A stretch of 64,000 bases of DNA from Turritopsis dohrnii (GCA_027922465.2 BQMF02000053.1:930001-994000), one strand, 5' to 3'. Shown: positions 11,955 to 23,522, counted from the stretch's first letter. Notes: generated from the letters alone by a model not told the origin. Translations and numbers: made by a program.

Positions 11955-13275
11955 AGTACGTTTACATGAGAGCCGTAGTGAACTCAAACCTGTTGGAAAT
12001 TTTAAGTTGTTTGAAATCGATATTCTGTTTACACGATAAACTTCGATACGGTCTTGGCGAGTTTTGGCGAGTAAAAATTGAAACCGGTTTGGGATTTCTC
12101 AGTACGGGTAGAAATATTTTCTGTACATGACAGAATAAATTTAGCACCTTCTAAGATGCGCCTCCTGGTTAACACATTCAATGAAATGTGAAACTTTCAC
12201 ACCTTTCCAAGCTGTATCGAAATTTCAAACCTACTTGATAAGGTTTGAAATCATCACCTGTAAAATTTCAGTACGGCCGTTATTATGTAAACATCGTTGA
12301 AAGTTTGACCAAGAACCTACTGAAAAAAAGACCCGTATCGAAACCCGTAACGGGAGGATTGAAAACTCAAACCGGTTTGAAGTTTTAAGCTGTTTGAAAT
12401 CGGCATTTTGTTTACATGAGAAATTTCGATACGCTCTTGGCGACTTTAGTCGAGTAAAAATTGAAACAATCGATTTACTAGTTTCTAGCTCTCTATACGA
12501 GTGCGTTTTTACATGAGAGCCATACTGAACTCACGCCGTTTTGAGATTTCAATACGGGTAGAAGTATTTTCTATACACGTTGGAATAAATTTAGCACATT
12601 CTACATTATTATTTCATGTCTCAGCAAAATTTAATTAATATGCGCATGCTTGTGAACCCGTTTTATGATAAAACAATGAAATGTGAAAACTTTCACACCT
12701 TTCCAAGCCGTATCGAAATTTCATCACGAAATCATCATGGGTTAAATTTCAGTACGGCCGTTACTCTAAATCAAGAAACTTTCGCGAGTTTGCCGAAAAA
12801 TCGCGAAAGTTAATTCCCGCGAAAAATGTTATTTCTTTTTCACACTAAAAAAACATAGCATGCTTTAATTAAGGGTTTCGTCCCGTTTGAAATAAATAGG
12901 TAAACTTTTTAAAAACTTTTTTAAAAACTGTATTTCTTGTTTGTATTTTGACTAACTTGTTTGTACTTTGACTTGTTTTCTTTTTGAATCATGGAAAAAA
13001 CTTTTTGAACTGCCTTATTCGCGAAAGTTAATTCTCGCGAAACATAGTTAATAAGTCATTCGCGAAAGTTAGTTCTCGCGAAATATAGTCAAATGGGTCA
13101 TTCGCGAAAGTAAATTCCCAAAATTTCGTGATTTTTTCACCTCGTGAAAGTTTCTTGAGGGAAAGTATCATGTAAAAATCGCGGAAGGTTTGACCAGGAA
13201 CCGTATCGAAACTCGTAACCCGTTGAAATTTCAAACCGCTTTGAGTTCAGTGCGGCTCTCATGTAAACGCACTCT
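11955..13275. mobile_element. MITE cluster (GAGAGCCGTA family) with nested copies
   Basis: The motif TTTACATGAGAGCCGTAGTG with AACTCAAACC starts copies near 11965 and, more diverged, near 12508. The inverse form TTGAGTTCAGTGCGGCTCTC closes the cluster near 13262, with GTAAACGCACTC at the edge. Internal blocks (CCTTTCCAAGC...TATCGAAATT, TTTCAGTACGGCCGTTA) repeat in the same order as in the 18147-18680 cluster. A second, unrelated MITE (12771-13158) sits inside. No coding sequence. Confidence 0.7.
12771..13158. mobile_element. MITE with TCAAGAAACTTTCGCGAG ends, nested
   Basis: Inverted ends TCAAGAAACTTTCGCGAG and CTCGTGAAAGTTTCTTGA are followed by several GCGAAAGTTAATTC(C/T)CGCGAA blocks. It interrupts the GAGAGCCGTA-family MITE between TTTCAGTACGGCCGTTACTC and ATGTAAAAATCG, which are close together in the uninterrupted copy at about 18540. 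A partial copy in reverse orientation lies at 47935-48265. Confidence 0.75.
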
Positions 13276-13497
13276 AACTACGGCAAAAAATATCGAACAG
13301 CATTTGCATGATGCTCTTAAACAACAATGCCATTATTAAATACCTATTCCATTCTTGTTTTAACCATGAAAAACAGAAAAAAGTTTGAAAAACGATTTCA
13401 AATAATACGAATTTAAAAATTTCTAATTGGGAGTAAAAATTAAAAAAAGTTCCTAACGAACCACATAAAATGAATTTATAATTTCAACAGTAGAGAA

Positions 13498-14466
13498 TCA
13501 TTGAGTTGCATTGATTTCGTGATCGTGGTCTTTATGTTCAACTTCTAAGTGATACTTCAGCTTCTTCTTACAAAACAGACGATGTGAATTTGAAAAACAG
13601 AAAAGATATTTACCAGCCTCTTTGCAATTTATGGAGCCGCTTTCCATAATAATATGTGAAGGTATTTTTTCTTCCTTCAATATTATCGAATTCTCTCCAT
13701 CAGGGACCTCCAGCAATACAGAGAAATCAATATCGTAATATGACGTAAGAAACTGATACTTGATTACGCTATTGGCGTTATCCACTATCTGACTAACAAT
13801 GAATTTACCACCAGCTTTTATTTCTTCAGAGTGAAAATTGTCTGTTTTTAAGTTAGCATTTACATAATAAGACAACGGAATATCACCTCCATAACAAATA
13901 TATTGTTCACACTTAGGGCTGCCGTTATCATCCTTACAAGAACCCCCATAATGTTCTGGCAGATTATCGGCATTAATAAATTTTAGCAAATCGGATTTCC
14001 ACTCTCCACCAAATGCCTTAATCTTCTTTTTGCTTTCACTGCCAAGAAGAGGTTTGATAATTTGAAACATTTTATGGAAAACGAACGGAGAATTAACAAT
14101 CAAGACTTGTTGACAGCCATTAGGATATTCAGTTTCTAGTAGATTAATTATATCTTGATAGATTTTCAGTCCTGGTAACCAGATCTGTTTCTTACTAACA
14201 CCTTCCATATCAATAATGACGGTTGAATGCTTCTCGAACGTTTTGCCAAGCAATTCCTCTTGACGTTTGCAATCTTCGTATGCATATTGACTTTGAACTC
14301 TTTTGTACGACAGTAAATCTTTAGCATGGGCAGAATGGAGCAAACCTTTTATGTCTAATCGACCAAATGGTTGAATGAATACGGGTCTTCCGTCTTTATC
14401 ATGACCAAAAAAACCACCAGGGTAATATTTTCGAATAACTTCAGGAATTTCCTGAGCATCTGCCAT
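13498..14466 (-). CDS. SEC14-like protein, CRAL-TRIO plus GOLD domains
   Basis: 322 aa in one open exon. Residues about 5-180 are a CRAL-TRIO lipid-binding domain, with PEVIRKYYPGGFFGHDKDGR, then IIDMEGVS in the core, then KKIKAFGGEWKSDLL and NLPEHYGG. Residues about 195-315 are a GOLD domain, starting after CYGGDIPLSYYVN. This order is that of animal SEC14L2-type (tocopherol-associated or supernatant protein factor) proteins, cytosolic lipid-transfer proteins about 400 aa long. The N-terminal CRAL-TRIO-N helices (about 60-70 residues) are missing. They may lie on upstream exons above 14466, because an in-frame stop sits 15 nt before the ATG and AGs occur between them; otherwise this is a truncated or retro copy. 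The frame is intact to its stop. Confidence 0.85.
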   Translation of the reverse strand: MADAQEIPEVIRKYYPGGFFGHDKDGRPVFIQPFGRLDIKGLLHSAHAKDLLSYKRVQSQYAYEDCKRQEELLGKTFEKHSTVIIDMEGVSKKQIWLPGLKIYQDIINLLETEYPNGCQQVLIVNSPFVFHKMFQIIKPLLGSESKKKIKAFGGEWKSDLLKFINADNLPEHYGGSCKDDNGSPKCEQYICYGGDIPLSYYVNANLKTDNFHSEEIKAGGKFIVSQIVDNANSVIKYQFLTSYYDIDFSVLLEVPDGENSIILKEEKIPSHIIMESGSINCKEAGKYLFCFSNSHRLFCKKKLKYHLEVEHKDHDHEINATQ

Positions 14467-14541
14467 TCTTCCTCCGGATTACCAAATTAAACCTTAAACC
14501 AAGACTATAATGTTATGTTTGATGATTTGTTATAACAACAC

Positions 14542-14662
14542 CCCAGCCGGCACATTTGTTAAAAAATCATTACGAAGGAGTGCATTTCTATAGAAATCTA
14601 CACACAATTTCAATGAAAATGTTCTTTGCCGTAGTGAGTTTTTGACGATTTTGCTCACTGGG
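14542..14662. mobile_element. 121-bp CCCAG...CTGGG MITE, copy 1
   Basis: Starts CCCAGCCGGCACATTTGTTA and ends TTTTGCTCACTGGG. The flank is ACAC on both sides, a possible 4-bp target duplication. The copy at 15006-15126 has the same length and layout. Confidence 0.7.
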
Positions 14663-15005
14663 ACACAGCTGCGATTAAAAACGTTATGAAATCAAACACG
14701 AAATAAAAAAATACATCCGAGATACACTGGTTCGCCATATCCTCTTCCCCACGATGTTTACAAGTTGTCTCGACCATTCTATTTTTTTTAAACATCAAAT
14801 CACATGGAAGATTTGAATAACAAAGCGTGACTCAAATCCTATTGTCTTAAGCCGGCCAATGCCTCTTTAACAACTCAGCATCCATCATAATCGCTTATAC
14901 ATGAACATGAGAATCACAAGATAATCACAAGATATATTCCTCAAGGTAATTTGAACTTAACCATAAATGGTGATATAAATTGCGTGAATCTATAGCTAAA
15001 AACAT

Positions 15006-15126
15006 CCCAGCCAGCACATTTGTTAAACAATCTCTGCGAGGGAGTGCGTTTCTATATAAATATGTACACAATTTCAATAAAAATTCTCTCCGTCACAGTG
15101 ACTTTTTGGCGATTTTGCCGACTGGG
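15006..15126. mobile_element. 121-bp CCCAG...CTGGG MITE, copy 2
   Basis: Starts CCCAGCCAGCACATTTGTTA and ends GATTTTGCCGACTGGG. It is collinear with the 14542 copy and in the same orientation. No clear target duplication. Confidence 0.7.
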
Positions 15127-15330
15127 ATAGAAATACGAAAACCAAACATACTGAGAAGATAAACAATAGTTTGAGTGTTAGTAAAACTTTTGCACATCAC
15201 TCTAGTTTGCGGCAAGATTGAAATTCCTATGTGGTCCTAGTCGATAAAACTGAACTTACTTACGTAGGTACAGGCGGTCAACAAATACAAACAAATAAAT
15301 TTCGTGATTTTAACGAAATAATAATAAACA

Positions 15331-16830
15331 AGATGCCCTGAAAGCCCTGCAAAATCAGCTGAAGCATGAAATTAGAAAGACTTATAACATTCTTGAAGTT
15401 TGAACGTTGAACAACTTCTACAAAAATTACATCTTTGATCACGCACCCCCTAGGAATTCATGAAAGCATATCACTGATACTATCATATCAACTATTCTTT
15501 TTTTATTTTTTAATCTTTTAATTTAATTTAATTCCATACATTTGATACATTTTATGCATTTATTCTTTTGGTACGAAATAATACAAGAGACATATGGCAG
15601 AAAACAGTCTAAACGTAACTTAGCTCTAAACTTATTCGTCTGAAATTTTGTTAACCTTTGTTCATGTCCTGGGTCGATGGCAATTTACCTTTAAAAAAAG
15701 TGTAAACAGGACTTACCGCATCTCCTCTAATAAACGCCGCCCTCTGATAAACGCCGCGCTTATAGCCGAACAACTGTAGTAAACGCCGCCCTCTAATTAA
15801 CGCCGCTTCCTAATAAACGCCGCATCTTGAAAAGCAGCGTTTATTAGAAAACAGGCTAAGCAAGAATTGGTTTAATAGCTAATAGTTTTATTTGTTTTCT
15901 ATCAGCAAATTCTTTCACTTTTGCATGAATATTTGATGTGTAATTGATTGCTATAAAAGTTTTCATCCCATAGAAGAGAAAGGCGACAGTGATATTGCTC
16001 TTCTTTGACATTTTTGTGAACATATCCTTTGTGTAAAACATTTTCACACAATCTTTTGTTACCTTTTTAAGGATAAGGAAACATTATTGTTTAAGTTTGC
16101 TTCTGTCCATTTTTCATTTTGTAATGAACACCGCCCCTATTAAACACCGCATACAAAAACTGGAATTTGTAATAAACGCCGCAGCGTTTATTAGAGGAAA
16201 TACGGTAACTAAAAAGTGTAAACAGGACTTAACTAAAAAACACCAGAAAGTATTAGATATAGACAAAAAGAAAAATGCATAATGCGTGAATCGTAACCAT
16301 GGATACGCATTTTATATCACAGTTGCGAAAAGAACGAAAAGAGAAAAAAAACTTCTTCGAAAAAAATATAAAAAACAAAAACCGGAACATTCATCAGAAA
16401 TACTGTTTACTGCGTTTTAAACTAATTTTGACACAAATCAAAAAAGGAGACAAAATACTCACATACCAAGCATTTAAAAACATATATAAAAATCTTTTAC
16501 AAAGTTTAAGTATGAATGACTTCAATGAATTTTATTAACTGCAAAAGAGCTTCAAAACAGAAGGCGTTACCAAACTTTCAATATTAAAATTAGATTTCAG
16601 TTCTCCATTGTGTTTTTAGTGGGATGTCTATATTTTCGTGAATAAGTGGCAAAATACTAAAATACCTATGAATGTAGTTTTGAAGTAAAGTAAAGCCACG
16701 CACAAAATTTCAAAAAACCGCTAGTTTGGACAGTAAGAAAAGGAAGGAGACGAAGAAGAAGGGGAAAAAAACAAAGCCGGTTTTAATGTATTTCTTGCTT
16801 TTGCAGAAATCCAAAAATCGTAATTATCTC
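15331..16830. repeat. Diverged 1.5-kb repeat unit, interrupted by a MITE
   Basis: It begins ACAAGATGCCCTGAAAGCCC with AAAATCAGCTGAAG and ends with GTTTGGACAGTAAG, a purine-rich tract, and TATTTCTTGC...CAGAAATCCAA. The same start and end frame the two tandem units at 40338-43330. The pogo-type MITE at 15716-16205 is inserted in it. No gene; the AT-rich frames at 16299-16538 look non-coding. Confidence 0.55.
15716..16205. mobile_element. Pogo-type MITE, TA target duplication
   Basis: The left end CCGCATCTCCTCTAATAAAC and right end GTTTATTAGAGGAAATACGG are inverted repeats matching the ends of the pogo-type element at 34046-36528 (CCGTATTTCCTCTATT). TA flanks both sides. AATAAACGCCGC-type blocks recur several times near both ends. 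The flanks show that it landed in one unit of a 24-bp tandem repeat (AAAAAGTGTAAACAGGACTT plus AACT), so that repeat now sits on both sides. A minus-strand coding-like frame (16047-15856, ending KQIKLLAIKPILA) is unidentified. Confidence 0.8.
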
Positions 16831-18140
16831 ATAACCAAGTTTTGGCATGTATACCAAAAGTAAGAAGGGCAATCATATTTCCAAACAGGAGATAGGGTGT
16901 ACTGCTTGGTTTTTCTTTACCCCCTAGTTTACTTTTAACTTTCCACAACGCTTTGATTGATTTCATTTGCAGGTGTGTCTAGTTGTTTAGAAAATCAAAC
17001 TGAACCCAGACTGGCCTTTATCACTGAAAGAGTAGGTTGAAAATAGTACATTATTCATTCATCATTAACACTATAGTGTTTATATATTCGAGTAAGGTTA
17101 ACACTATTATACCTATTTAAAGCAATGATTTACTAACTTGGACCTGGAAAGCTACAAATATATATTTATTACACATTTCATTGATAAGCTTGAGTGACAC
17201 AATTCATAAGAATGCAAAGATATTAAAAAAATAATAAATAAACTCTTTCAGCACAATGTTACTCTTTCCCTAAATCTTTTAACAAACTGAAAAAACAAGA
17301 AGAATATTCAAGAAACAGATAATCTAAATGTTCCTGAAGTCATTTTGTAACTTTTCAAGGATCCTCTTTCATTCCAGGTCCTTACCTGTAGCAGCCTTGT
17401 CAAAGTGTGAATGAAGCTTCAGAGTTACTGTTGTTTTTTTTTACGCAACCACTTAAAAAGTAAAGGACCTTTACCATCTTGTAAAATACAGGATGACTCT
17501 GTAAAATTTTTGGCAAATTAAATATCAGGAAACTCCTTGCAGAGAAGCTCTAGAAGTTGTCACAGCCTTGTAATTCTTATCTCAATTACCTCTTATCTCT
17601 AATTCTTAACCAGGCAATTATAACGTATTTACAATCTTCCTTCTGACATCATTTTTCTTGGGCAGTTATTTCTATTTAAATACATCAATTATTTAAAGAG
17701 GAATTATTTATAAAAATCAGGCAGAATTTCAAAATTGTGACAGTGATGATCACAACAAAGGTTGGTTTTTCATTAATATGAATCATATTTGGTCAAAAAT
17801 GACCAATCAGAAATATTTTGAAAATTTAATGATTTTTTCCCAAGTTACAGGCACACAAAAGTTTGGCATTTCAGCCTGCTTTTCTGATGTTTTAGAGCCT
17901 TATTCTGTGACTGCTCAATATTATACACTATCTCTTATCATTTTTCTAGTAGAACACTTGCTGAACTGAAGATAGGTAGTTGAATGGAATGGTTCACAGC
18001 TGTTTTGGTTTCCATGACAACTTGGTTCATGTGTGTAGATAAGCGTTTGCCTGCTCAGTTGTCACTTGTCTCTCGAGCAGATGTGTTGACTTTAGTTTCA
18101 TACTTCAAATTCATGTATTTACACATACAATACAATGTAC
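16830..18140. other. No gene recognised
   Basis: AT-rich sequence. Open frames at 17778-17969 and 17984-18190 have no recognisable homology and no splice context. Confidence 0.3.
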
Positions 18141-18146
18141 CTCTTG

Positions 18147-18680
18147 GAGGGTGTTTACATGAGAGCCGTAGTGAACTCAAACCGGTTTGAAATTTTAAGC
18201 TGTTTGAAATCGCCATTCTGTTTACGTGAGAAATTTCGATACGGTCTTGGCGAGTTTTGTCGAGTAAAAATCGAAACAATAGATTTACTAGTTTCTAGCT
18301 CTCTATACGAGTGCATTTTTACATGAGAGCTACACTGAACTCACACCGGTTTGAGATTTCAATACGGGATTCTATATTTTTATTTCATGTGTGAGCAAAA
18401 TTTAATTAACATGTGCATGCTTGTTAACACATTTTATGATAAAACAATTAAATGTGAAAACTTTCACACCTTTCCAAGCCGTATCGAAATTTCAAATCTA
18501 CTTCTAAAGTAGGTTTGAAATCATCACGGATAAAATTTCAGTACGGCCCTTATGTAAACATCGCTGAAGGTTTGACCAGGAACCGTAGTGAAATAATTAC
18601 CCGTATCAAAACTCGTAACGGGAGGATTGAAATTTCAAACCGGTTCCAGTTCACTACGGCTGCAATGTAAACGCACTCTT
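18147..18680. mobile_element. MITE cluster (GAGAGCCGTA family), nested pair
   Basis: It begins TTTACATGAGAGCCGTAGTG at 18151. A second start, ACATGAGAGCTACACTGAAC, lies near 18320 inside it. It closes with CAGTTCACTACGGCTGCAAT, then GTAAACGCACTC at about 18675. It is collinear with 11955-13275 but lacks the GCGAAAG MITE found there, so it shows the uninterrupted arrangement. Confidence 0.7.
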
Positions 18681-18901
18681 GGTCAATTTCAGTTATCAAT
18701 ATTTGGCAGCCATCTTGTTTTGTGTAGGTGTGGCCTTCCTTTCTCTTTTGTTTTATACACACATACATACATATATAGACACTTAGGTTAGGCTCTAGTT
18801 TTTACTCAATCATATAATCAATATTAAAAATTTCACATACTCAAAACTTTCAAATATTGAATAATATATATCTAGACTGCACATTGGTTTCAGTTACCTG
18901 A

Positions 18902-18924
18902 CTGAAGATGGACTATGTCCGAAA
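18902..18924 (+). ncRNA. Hammerhead-ribozyme-core-like motif, incomplete
   Basis: CTGAAGA fits the conserved CUGANGA box. It is followed by TGGAC-TAT-GTCCG, which can pair as a 5-bp stem II, and the final G begins the GAAA box. I could not find a convincing third stem with a UH cleavage site downstream, so self-cleavage is not supported. The motif lies inside the SINE-like element. Confidence 0.25.
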
Positions 18925-19120
18925 CCGGGGCTCTGTTGGGCGTGTTGACGCCTCTCCCCAATGTAATACACCTTCCTAGTTGCATCAAAGTTAACGAGTT
19001 GGTTGGAACTCGAATCGCCTCTGAGCATCTATCCAATGAGATTTCACTGATTCGTAGACATTCAGGTCCAATTGAGCTCAAACGCTCCCCTCGTCTGCTA
19101 CGAACTAGTGTGATCGCAAG

Positions 19121-19193
19121 GGGTCGGTAGCTTAGTGGTTAGAGCAATCGCCCGGCAAGCGAGAGGTCGTGGGTTCGAGTCCCACTCGATCCG
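19121..19193 (+). tRNA. tRNA-like sequence, probably SINE-derived
   Basis: 73 nt fold as a cloverleaf: acceptor GGGTCGG/TCGATCC with wobble pairs, D arm GCTT/GAGC, T arm GTGGG/CCCAC. The A box TAGCTTAGTGG and B box GGTTCGAGTCC match the pol III consensus exactly. The anticodon loop CCGGCAA would give GGC (Ala), but position 33 is C rather than the near-universal T, one anticodon-stem pair is mismatched, and no T-run terminator follows. A SINE module is more likely than a working tRNA gene. Confidence 0.5.
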
Positions 19194-19252
19194 ATAACTT
19201 TGCGCTGCAATTGGAGAGGTACATTGTGTGCGGATATCATTGAATAATATAT

Positions 19253-20505
19253 CAAAACTTACTTACTTCACATCTAGTCAATATCATATATGTCTAGTAA
19301 CCTGGTTAAAATTTTTTACCGAGTTTAACTTAAAAAAGGTTGTGTCAAATTCGCTTTTCCGTGTGTGAACCCCATGAGTTTGGGAATTGGAAACGGGAAA
19401 TGTTCCCATGTTGTAGAGCTCGAAAAACTGTTCAAAAAAGTGCATGGGATGGTTTTGCTATGATCAACCGTTAGAGAGTGGTATGCACACTCGCTATTAT
19501 ATATAAGATATTCATTTGTCAAATGTAGATCCCATTCCTAATCCAGTCCTAATTTGTATATGTAGTTTGACAGTATTCATGTAGTTTTATGGTATTCAAA
19601 GATATCAACCGTTCAACCTGTGCAATGAGGTAGCCCACATCTTATATGTACATCATAAATTTGCAAAAGAAATATCTCAAAAACAAGATGGAATTGGGAA
19701 ACATATAAATATAACAAAAATAAATTTCTTAAAAATCTTTGTCATATTTGTAAATATCATTTTGGATAGGAATCTCTTCAAACATTTGCATTAGCTTGTA
19801 TATAATTAACATCATCTTAAAACAGTATGTCTTGGTTTTAACTGTACCAGTAAACAACTCTTAAAAACTAAAAACTAAAAATAATAATGCCACTTATTGT
19901 TATACCAATACTTTTGTCATATTAACAAATAATTCTGCTTGTAAAAGTGTAACACGTCAATCCAAAATGTTATGCTTATGCTCTAATAGACCAAATAGAC
20001 CAAGTCAAAAGAGTCTATAATATATATACTTAAACTTTCAAAGTCTTTATTTTCACAAATTTCAGTATGATATGTACTGCAATTCGTAATTTTCATGAGG
20101 ACTCAATTTTGCAAATTTGGCCCAAATTCAAGAAAACTGCAAATTTTAATCCACATGTGAAGGTCCTAACTATGGACAGCTGTCCTTACTTCGAACACAA
20201 ATAAAACATTTCCGCAGAATACAAACCACATCAATAATAATTATAGCACATAAGCTAAATCCAAAACTTATAATAACACAAATTTAGTGATAACTATGAG
20301 ACACAGATGATTTCTGAGCTCTACAGTGTCATTTAAAGCTCTAAACAACAGATGGAATTCACACAGACGCTGTTGCATGTATTTATAGTGTCTTTTAGGC
20401 ATTTGTTCCCACAATTTGTCTTTCTCTAACCTACCCATTTCATTCCTTGACCAATTTTTAAAACATAAATTTTTGACGACACCAGTCAGCCATACAAGGA
20501 TATAT
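19253..20505. other. No gene recognised
   Basis: AT-rich sequence without recognisable coding regions or clear inverted repeats. Confidence 0.3.
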
Positions 20506-20507
20506 AT

Positions 20508-20655
20508 ATAACAAATATTTCAGGTGAACAAATTAAAACTTCTTTTCTTTTTACAACCAATTTCTGATATTTTGATATGTAAAATATCGAAAATTCGTTG
20601 TAAAAAAAAAAAAGAAAAGAAAAAAAAAGAGTTTTAATTCGTTCACCTGTTATAA
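20508..20655. repeat. Foldback element, imperfect arms of about 60 bp
   Basis: CAGGTGAACAAATTAAAACT at 20521 is answered by AGTTTTAATTCGTTCACCTG ending at 20649. The arms continue through TTTTACAA/TTGTAAAA and GATATTTT/AAAATATC, with only about 6 bp between them. Confidence 0.7.
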
Positions 20656-21320
20656 TTCAAACACACACACTGGACATTTGTTTATTTAACAAATATTTCA
20701 TGTATATACGGAGGAGGTGGCCATTTATTTTTTATCTGTAGTTTTGGCTATCATCGTACACAGACATGACAAAGTTCCACATGGCTATCAAGAGAGCAGA
20801 CAATTTAAAGGGATTCCTGCATCCAAAATGATATTCACAAATATGATAGAGCTCAAAAAGTTGTTTAACAAGTCTCTTTTCATAATTATTTATATAGTTT
20901 TTGAAATATTATACTCAATTTATGCAATTATGTTGTAATAAGATATATATATATAGCTAGCACTTCTCATTGAATAACTTTTGATATGAGTAATATTGCA
21001 TCTTTGTAAAGTTATATACTATGGAGTAAGGGCTTCCACTCTGAGTTGATTGATGGAAGAATGAAGTCATAGTATTTACTAATTCAGAAGTTACACACAC
21101 TTAACAAAAAACTATATATATACATCATAATTATGCATTGCATAATTTGACGATTTTTAAATCGAAATATCTGCCCAAGGATTTCCAAAAACTGTAAAAA
21201 AAGTTCTTAAACAAGTTTGCGAGTCCTATCATACCTTGAAATATTATGTTGGATGGCAGGAATCTCTTTAAAAGAAAAACTAACCTTTATATTATTAGAA
21301 AAATAAATTTTAACTGCATT
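20656..21320. other. No gene recognised
   Basis: AT-rich. ACAAATATTTCATGTATATA near 20692 echoes the left flank of the preceding foldback. Nothing else. Confidence 0.3.
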
Positions 21321-21765
21321 TGGTAAGGCTGCTCGTAAGATAATGTCTGGTTCCCGTTCTCCGACCGACCCTAAAATATGTCTTACTTTGAGAGTTGGAG
21401 AGTTCGGACACCCATTTTTCTTTTGTGCAGTGAGCACGTAAAAGTAAAGTGGATTCTGGATTATTTCCCAAATTTATGACCCGATTTTCTTTCAAATCGT
21501 GCATTTTCAAAATGGCGGATAAGCGTGCATGAAAGAAATCTTCGCTAAACTTCACTATTCATCTCATTTGCTTATATTGTGTGCAGTTTCTGTTCCCGAA
21601 ATCCCCGAACGAGCGTTTTTTAGAACGATGGCTGCCAAATAGACATAACTTTTTTATGGAAAAATACAGAAACAAAATTTTTCCCGACCGACCGACCGAC
21701 CGACTCAATTTTTCAAGGTAACGATAACGGGAACCAAACTATTTTCTACAAGCGGCCTAATTGGT
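21321..21765. repeat. Candidate MITE with GACCGACC subterminal repeats
   Basis: The left GCTGCTCGTAAGATAATGTC, TGGTTCCCGTT, CCGACCGACC is answered on the other strand by GCTTGTAGAAAATAGTTTGG, TTCCCGTTATCG and four GTCG(G) repeats. A (GACC)n microsatellite lies at about 21682-21702. TIRs are imperfect and no target duplication is clear. Confidence 0.45.
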
Positions 21766-21835
21766 GAATTTGATCTCTGATTTAGAAGTTTGTGTTGTAG
21801 TTTGGTTGACAGTACAGGATGTGTCAGGTTTTTAA

Positions 21836-22072
21836 GGCACTATCGCACTTTGGTATACCCTCCTAATAATATTGTTGATGATTCTGATGATGGATGCTGA
21901 TTACAAATGACATTTAGATAGAACCTCTTCTGCTCTGGTCTGGGGTCTCAAAAAATCAACACAGGTTAGGTTACCCTACTAAGGTAAGGGTTAGAGGGTT
22001 AGATATCAATAATCCACGTTTAATTCTACATCGGAATCATTAGGGGTACATACCAAAGTGCAACATAACCGT
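21836..22072. repeat. Candidate short TIR element
   Basis: CGCACTTTGGTATACCCTCC near the left end and GGGGTACATACCAAAGTGCA near the right end are inverted repeats of about 22 bp. No coding sequence. Confidence 0.35.
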
Positions 22073-22119
22073 TAACGTCAATCAACGTACAAGCTTGAAA
22101 TTTTCTAATGTTTATACAG

Positions 22120-22414
22120 GATGGTGCACACACATATAATAAAGAACAGAATCCTATACTGGATGAAAGAAAAAATCCTCCTGTGGCTGAAAAATTCGCA
22201 GAGAGAAACTATATTAAATATACAATTCCAATTCCACGCGTTTCCAAGAACTCCGATCCGAACAGCTGTCAACTTGAAGCTACTGCTATGGTACCATGTT
22301 TTAAATTTCACATGGAAGCTGAATGTGACGGCAACCGATATTTAGATTGACCCAGTTCTCTCACCGAAGAAAATATGGAATGCGTGAAAGCTGGATTTTA
22401 TTTCATACAGTCGA
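22120..22414 (+). pseudogene. Unidentified exon-like fragment with in-frame stop
   Basis: After a good acceptor (TTTATACAG, ending about 22120) a coding-like frame runs DGAHTYNKEQNPI... through SCQLEATAMVPCFKFHMEAE to CDGNRYLD. It then meets TGA (22348-22350) and continues in frame as PSSLTEENMECVKAGFYFIQ before the next stop. The Cys spacing and codon pattern look real, but I do not know the family. It is probably a decayed exon or one from a broken element gene. Confidence 0.35.
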
Positions 22415-23522
22415 TCTAATACTGAATTCTCACACCCAAACCTACTCAGACTGGAGCCCAGTCTCCCTAGTCCTCTTTTCATCTTTATCGCAAGAAGATT
22501 TTTTGTCAAGTATTTCAAAGCATTCTATCCGCATTTATCTATTGAAAGAACATTTATTTCCAACTTTATTAAGGGGGAATTATGGTTTAAGAGTCATTTT
22601 TGGCAAATAATGTCAAAATGATAATACCATTTGGATATTTTGATAGGGTATCAAAAGTTATGAAGAAAAAATAAAAAAATTTTTGAAAAGGTTGCCATAG
22701 CAACCAAAGGTTGGACCAAAACCAGTTAAATTCATGTTGTACAAAAACAGTTATATTACAAGTTATAGTCATCAAAAAGAGTTGGAAATTGGTTTACATG
22801 ATCTGCATACATGGGTCTGTGTTCCTATGATTCAACATTTTGAAATGATAATTTTTTCTGACTCAGCAGAAGTTTAAATCCGGCGTATTCCAAATAGGGT
22901 TTTTTCTGACATTTTGACCTTCAATAACTTTCCAGCTATAAGTTAATTTTAAAAAATGAATCATAGGAACACAGATACTAATGAGATGAACACACTGTCA
23001 AAATTTGAAGCAAATCCAATGATTAGATAATGAGATATTGTTGTCGGCGTACTTGCAAATTTAAAGCGGAGAAAACTCAATTCAAAGTTTAAGAATTGGT
23101 AAAAAGTGTTTGTCTACTATGAAAAATATGCTAGTATTTCAAGAAAATCACAACAGATGATAAAAACTAAGCTAAAAACCACCAGGAGCATAAGTTTTCC
23201 CTTCCTTATGCCCATCATTGTCAATTTTTTTCATTTTCTTGGCCCGCAAAATCTGGCGACTTTCACTGTTTTATTATTTTTGATGGAGGAATTTCGCAAC
23301 CTCTTTCGATTTAAAGCTTACCTCCCACACAAAATAAACATTAAATATATCAAACATATATAAGCCCTAGTTTCGGAATTTGATATTCTTTTTGCTAACT
23401 AAGAATATCTCAACTAAATAAAAAGCAAAACAAAGTTCAAAACTTCAGCTTTTATCGTAATGGCTGCCATATTTTTTTTAAGTTTTGAAAAATACAGTGA
23501 AACGAGTTTTCTCGGAAAAAAA

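Larger units (their letters stand above)
18870..19238 (+). mobile_element. SINE-like element with tRNA module at its 3' side
   Basis: The 14-bp repeat ATTGAATAATATAT flanks the segment exactly (18856-18869 and 19239-19252), as expected for a target-site duplication. Inside are a hammerhead-core-like motif (18902-18924), a GC-rich stretch, and a tRNA-like module (19121-19193) followed by a 45-bp tail. The tRNA part is not at the 5' end as in ordinary tRNA SINEs. An alternative is that the AT-rich repeat belongs to a simple-repeat tail. Confidence 0.6.

Noticed and set aside
19121..19193. A functional tRNA-Ala gene
   Set aside because: C33 instead of T33, a mismatched anticodon stem, no terminator and flanking direct repeats point to a SINE module.
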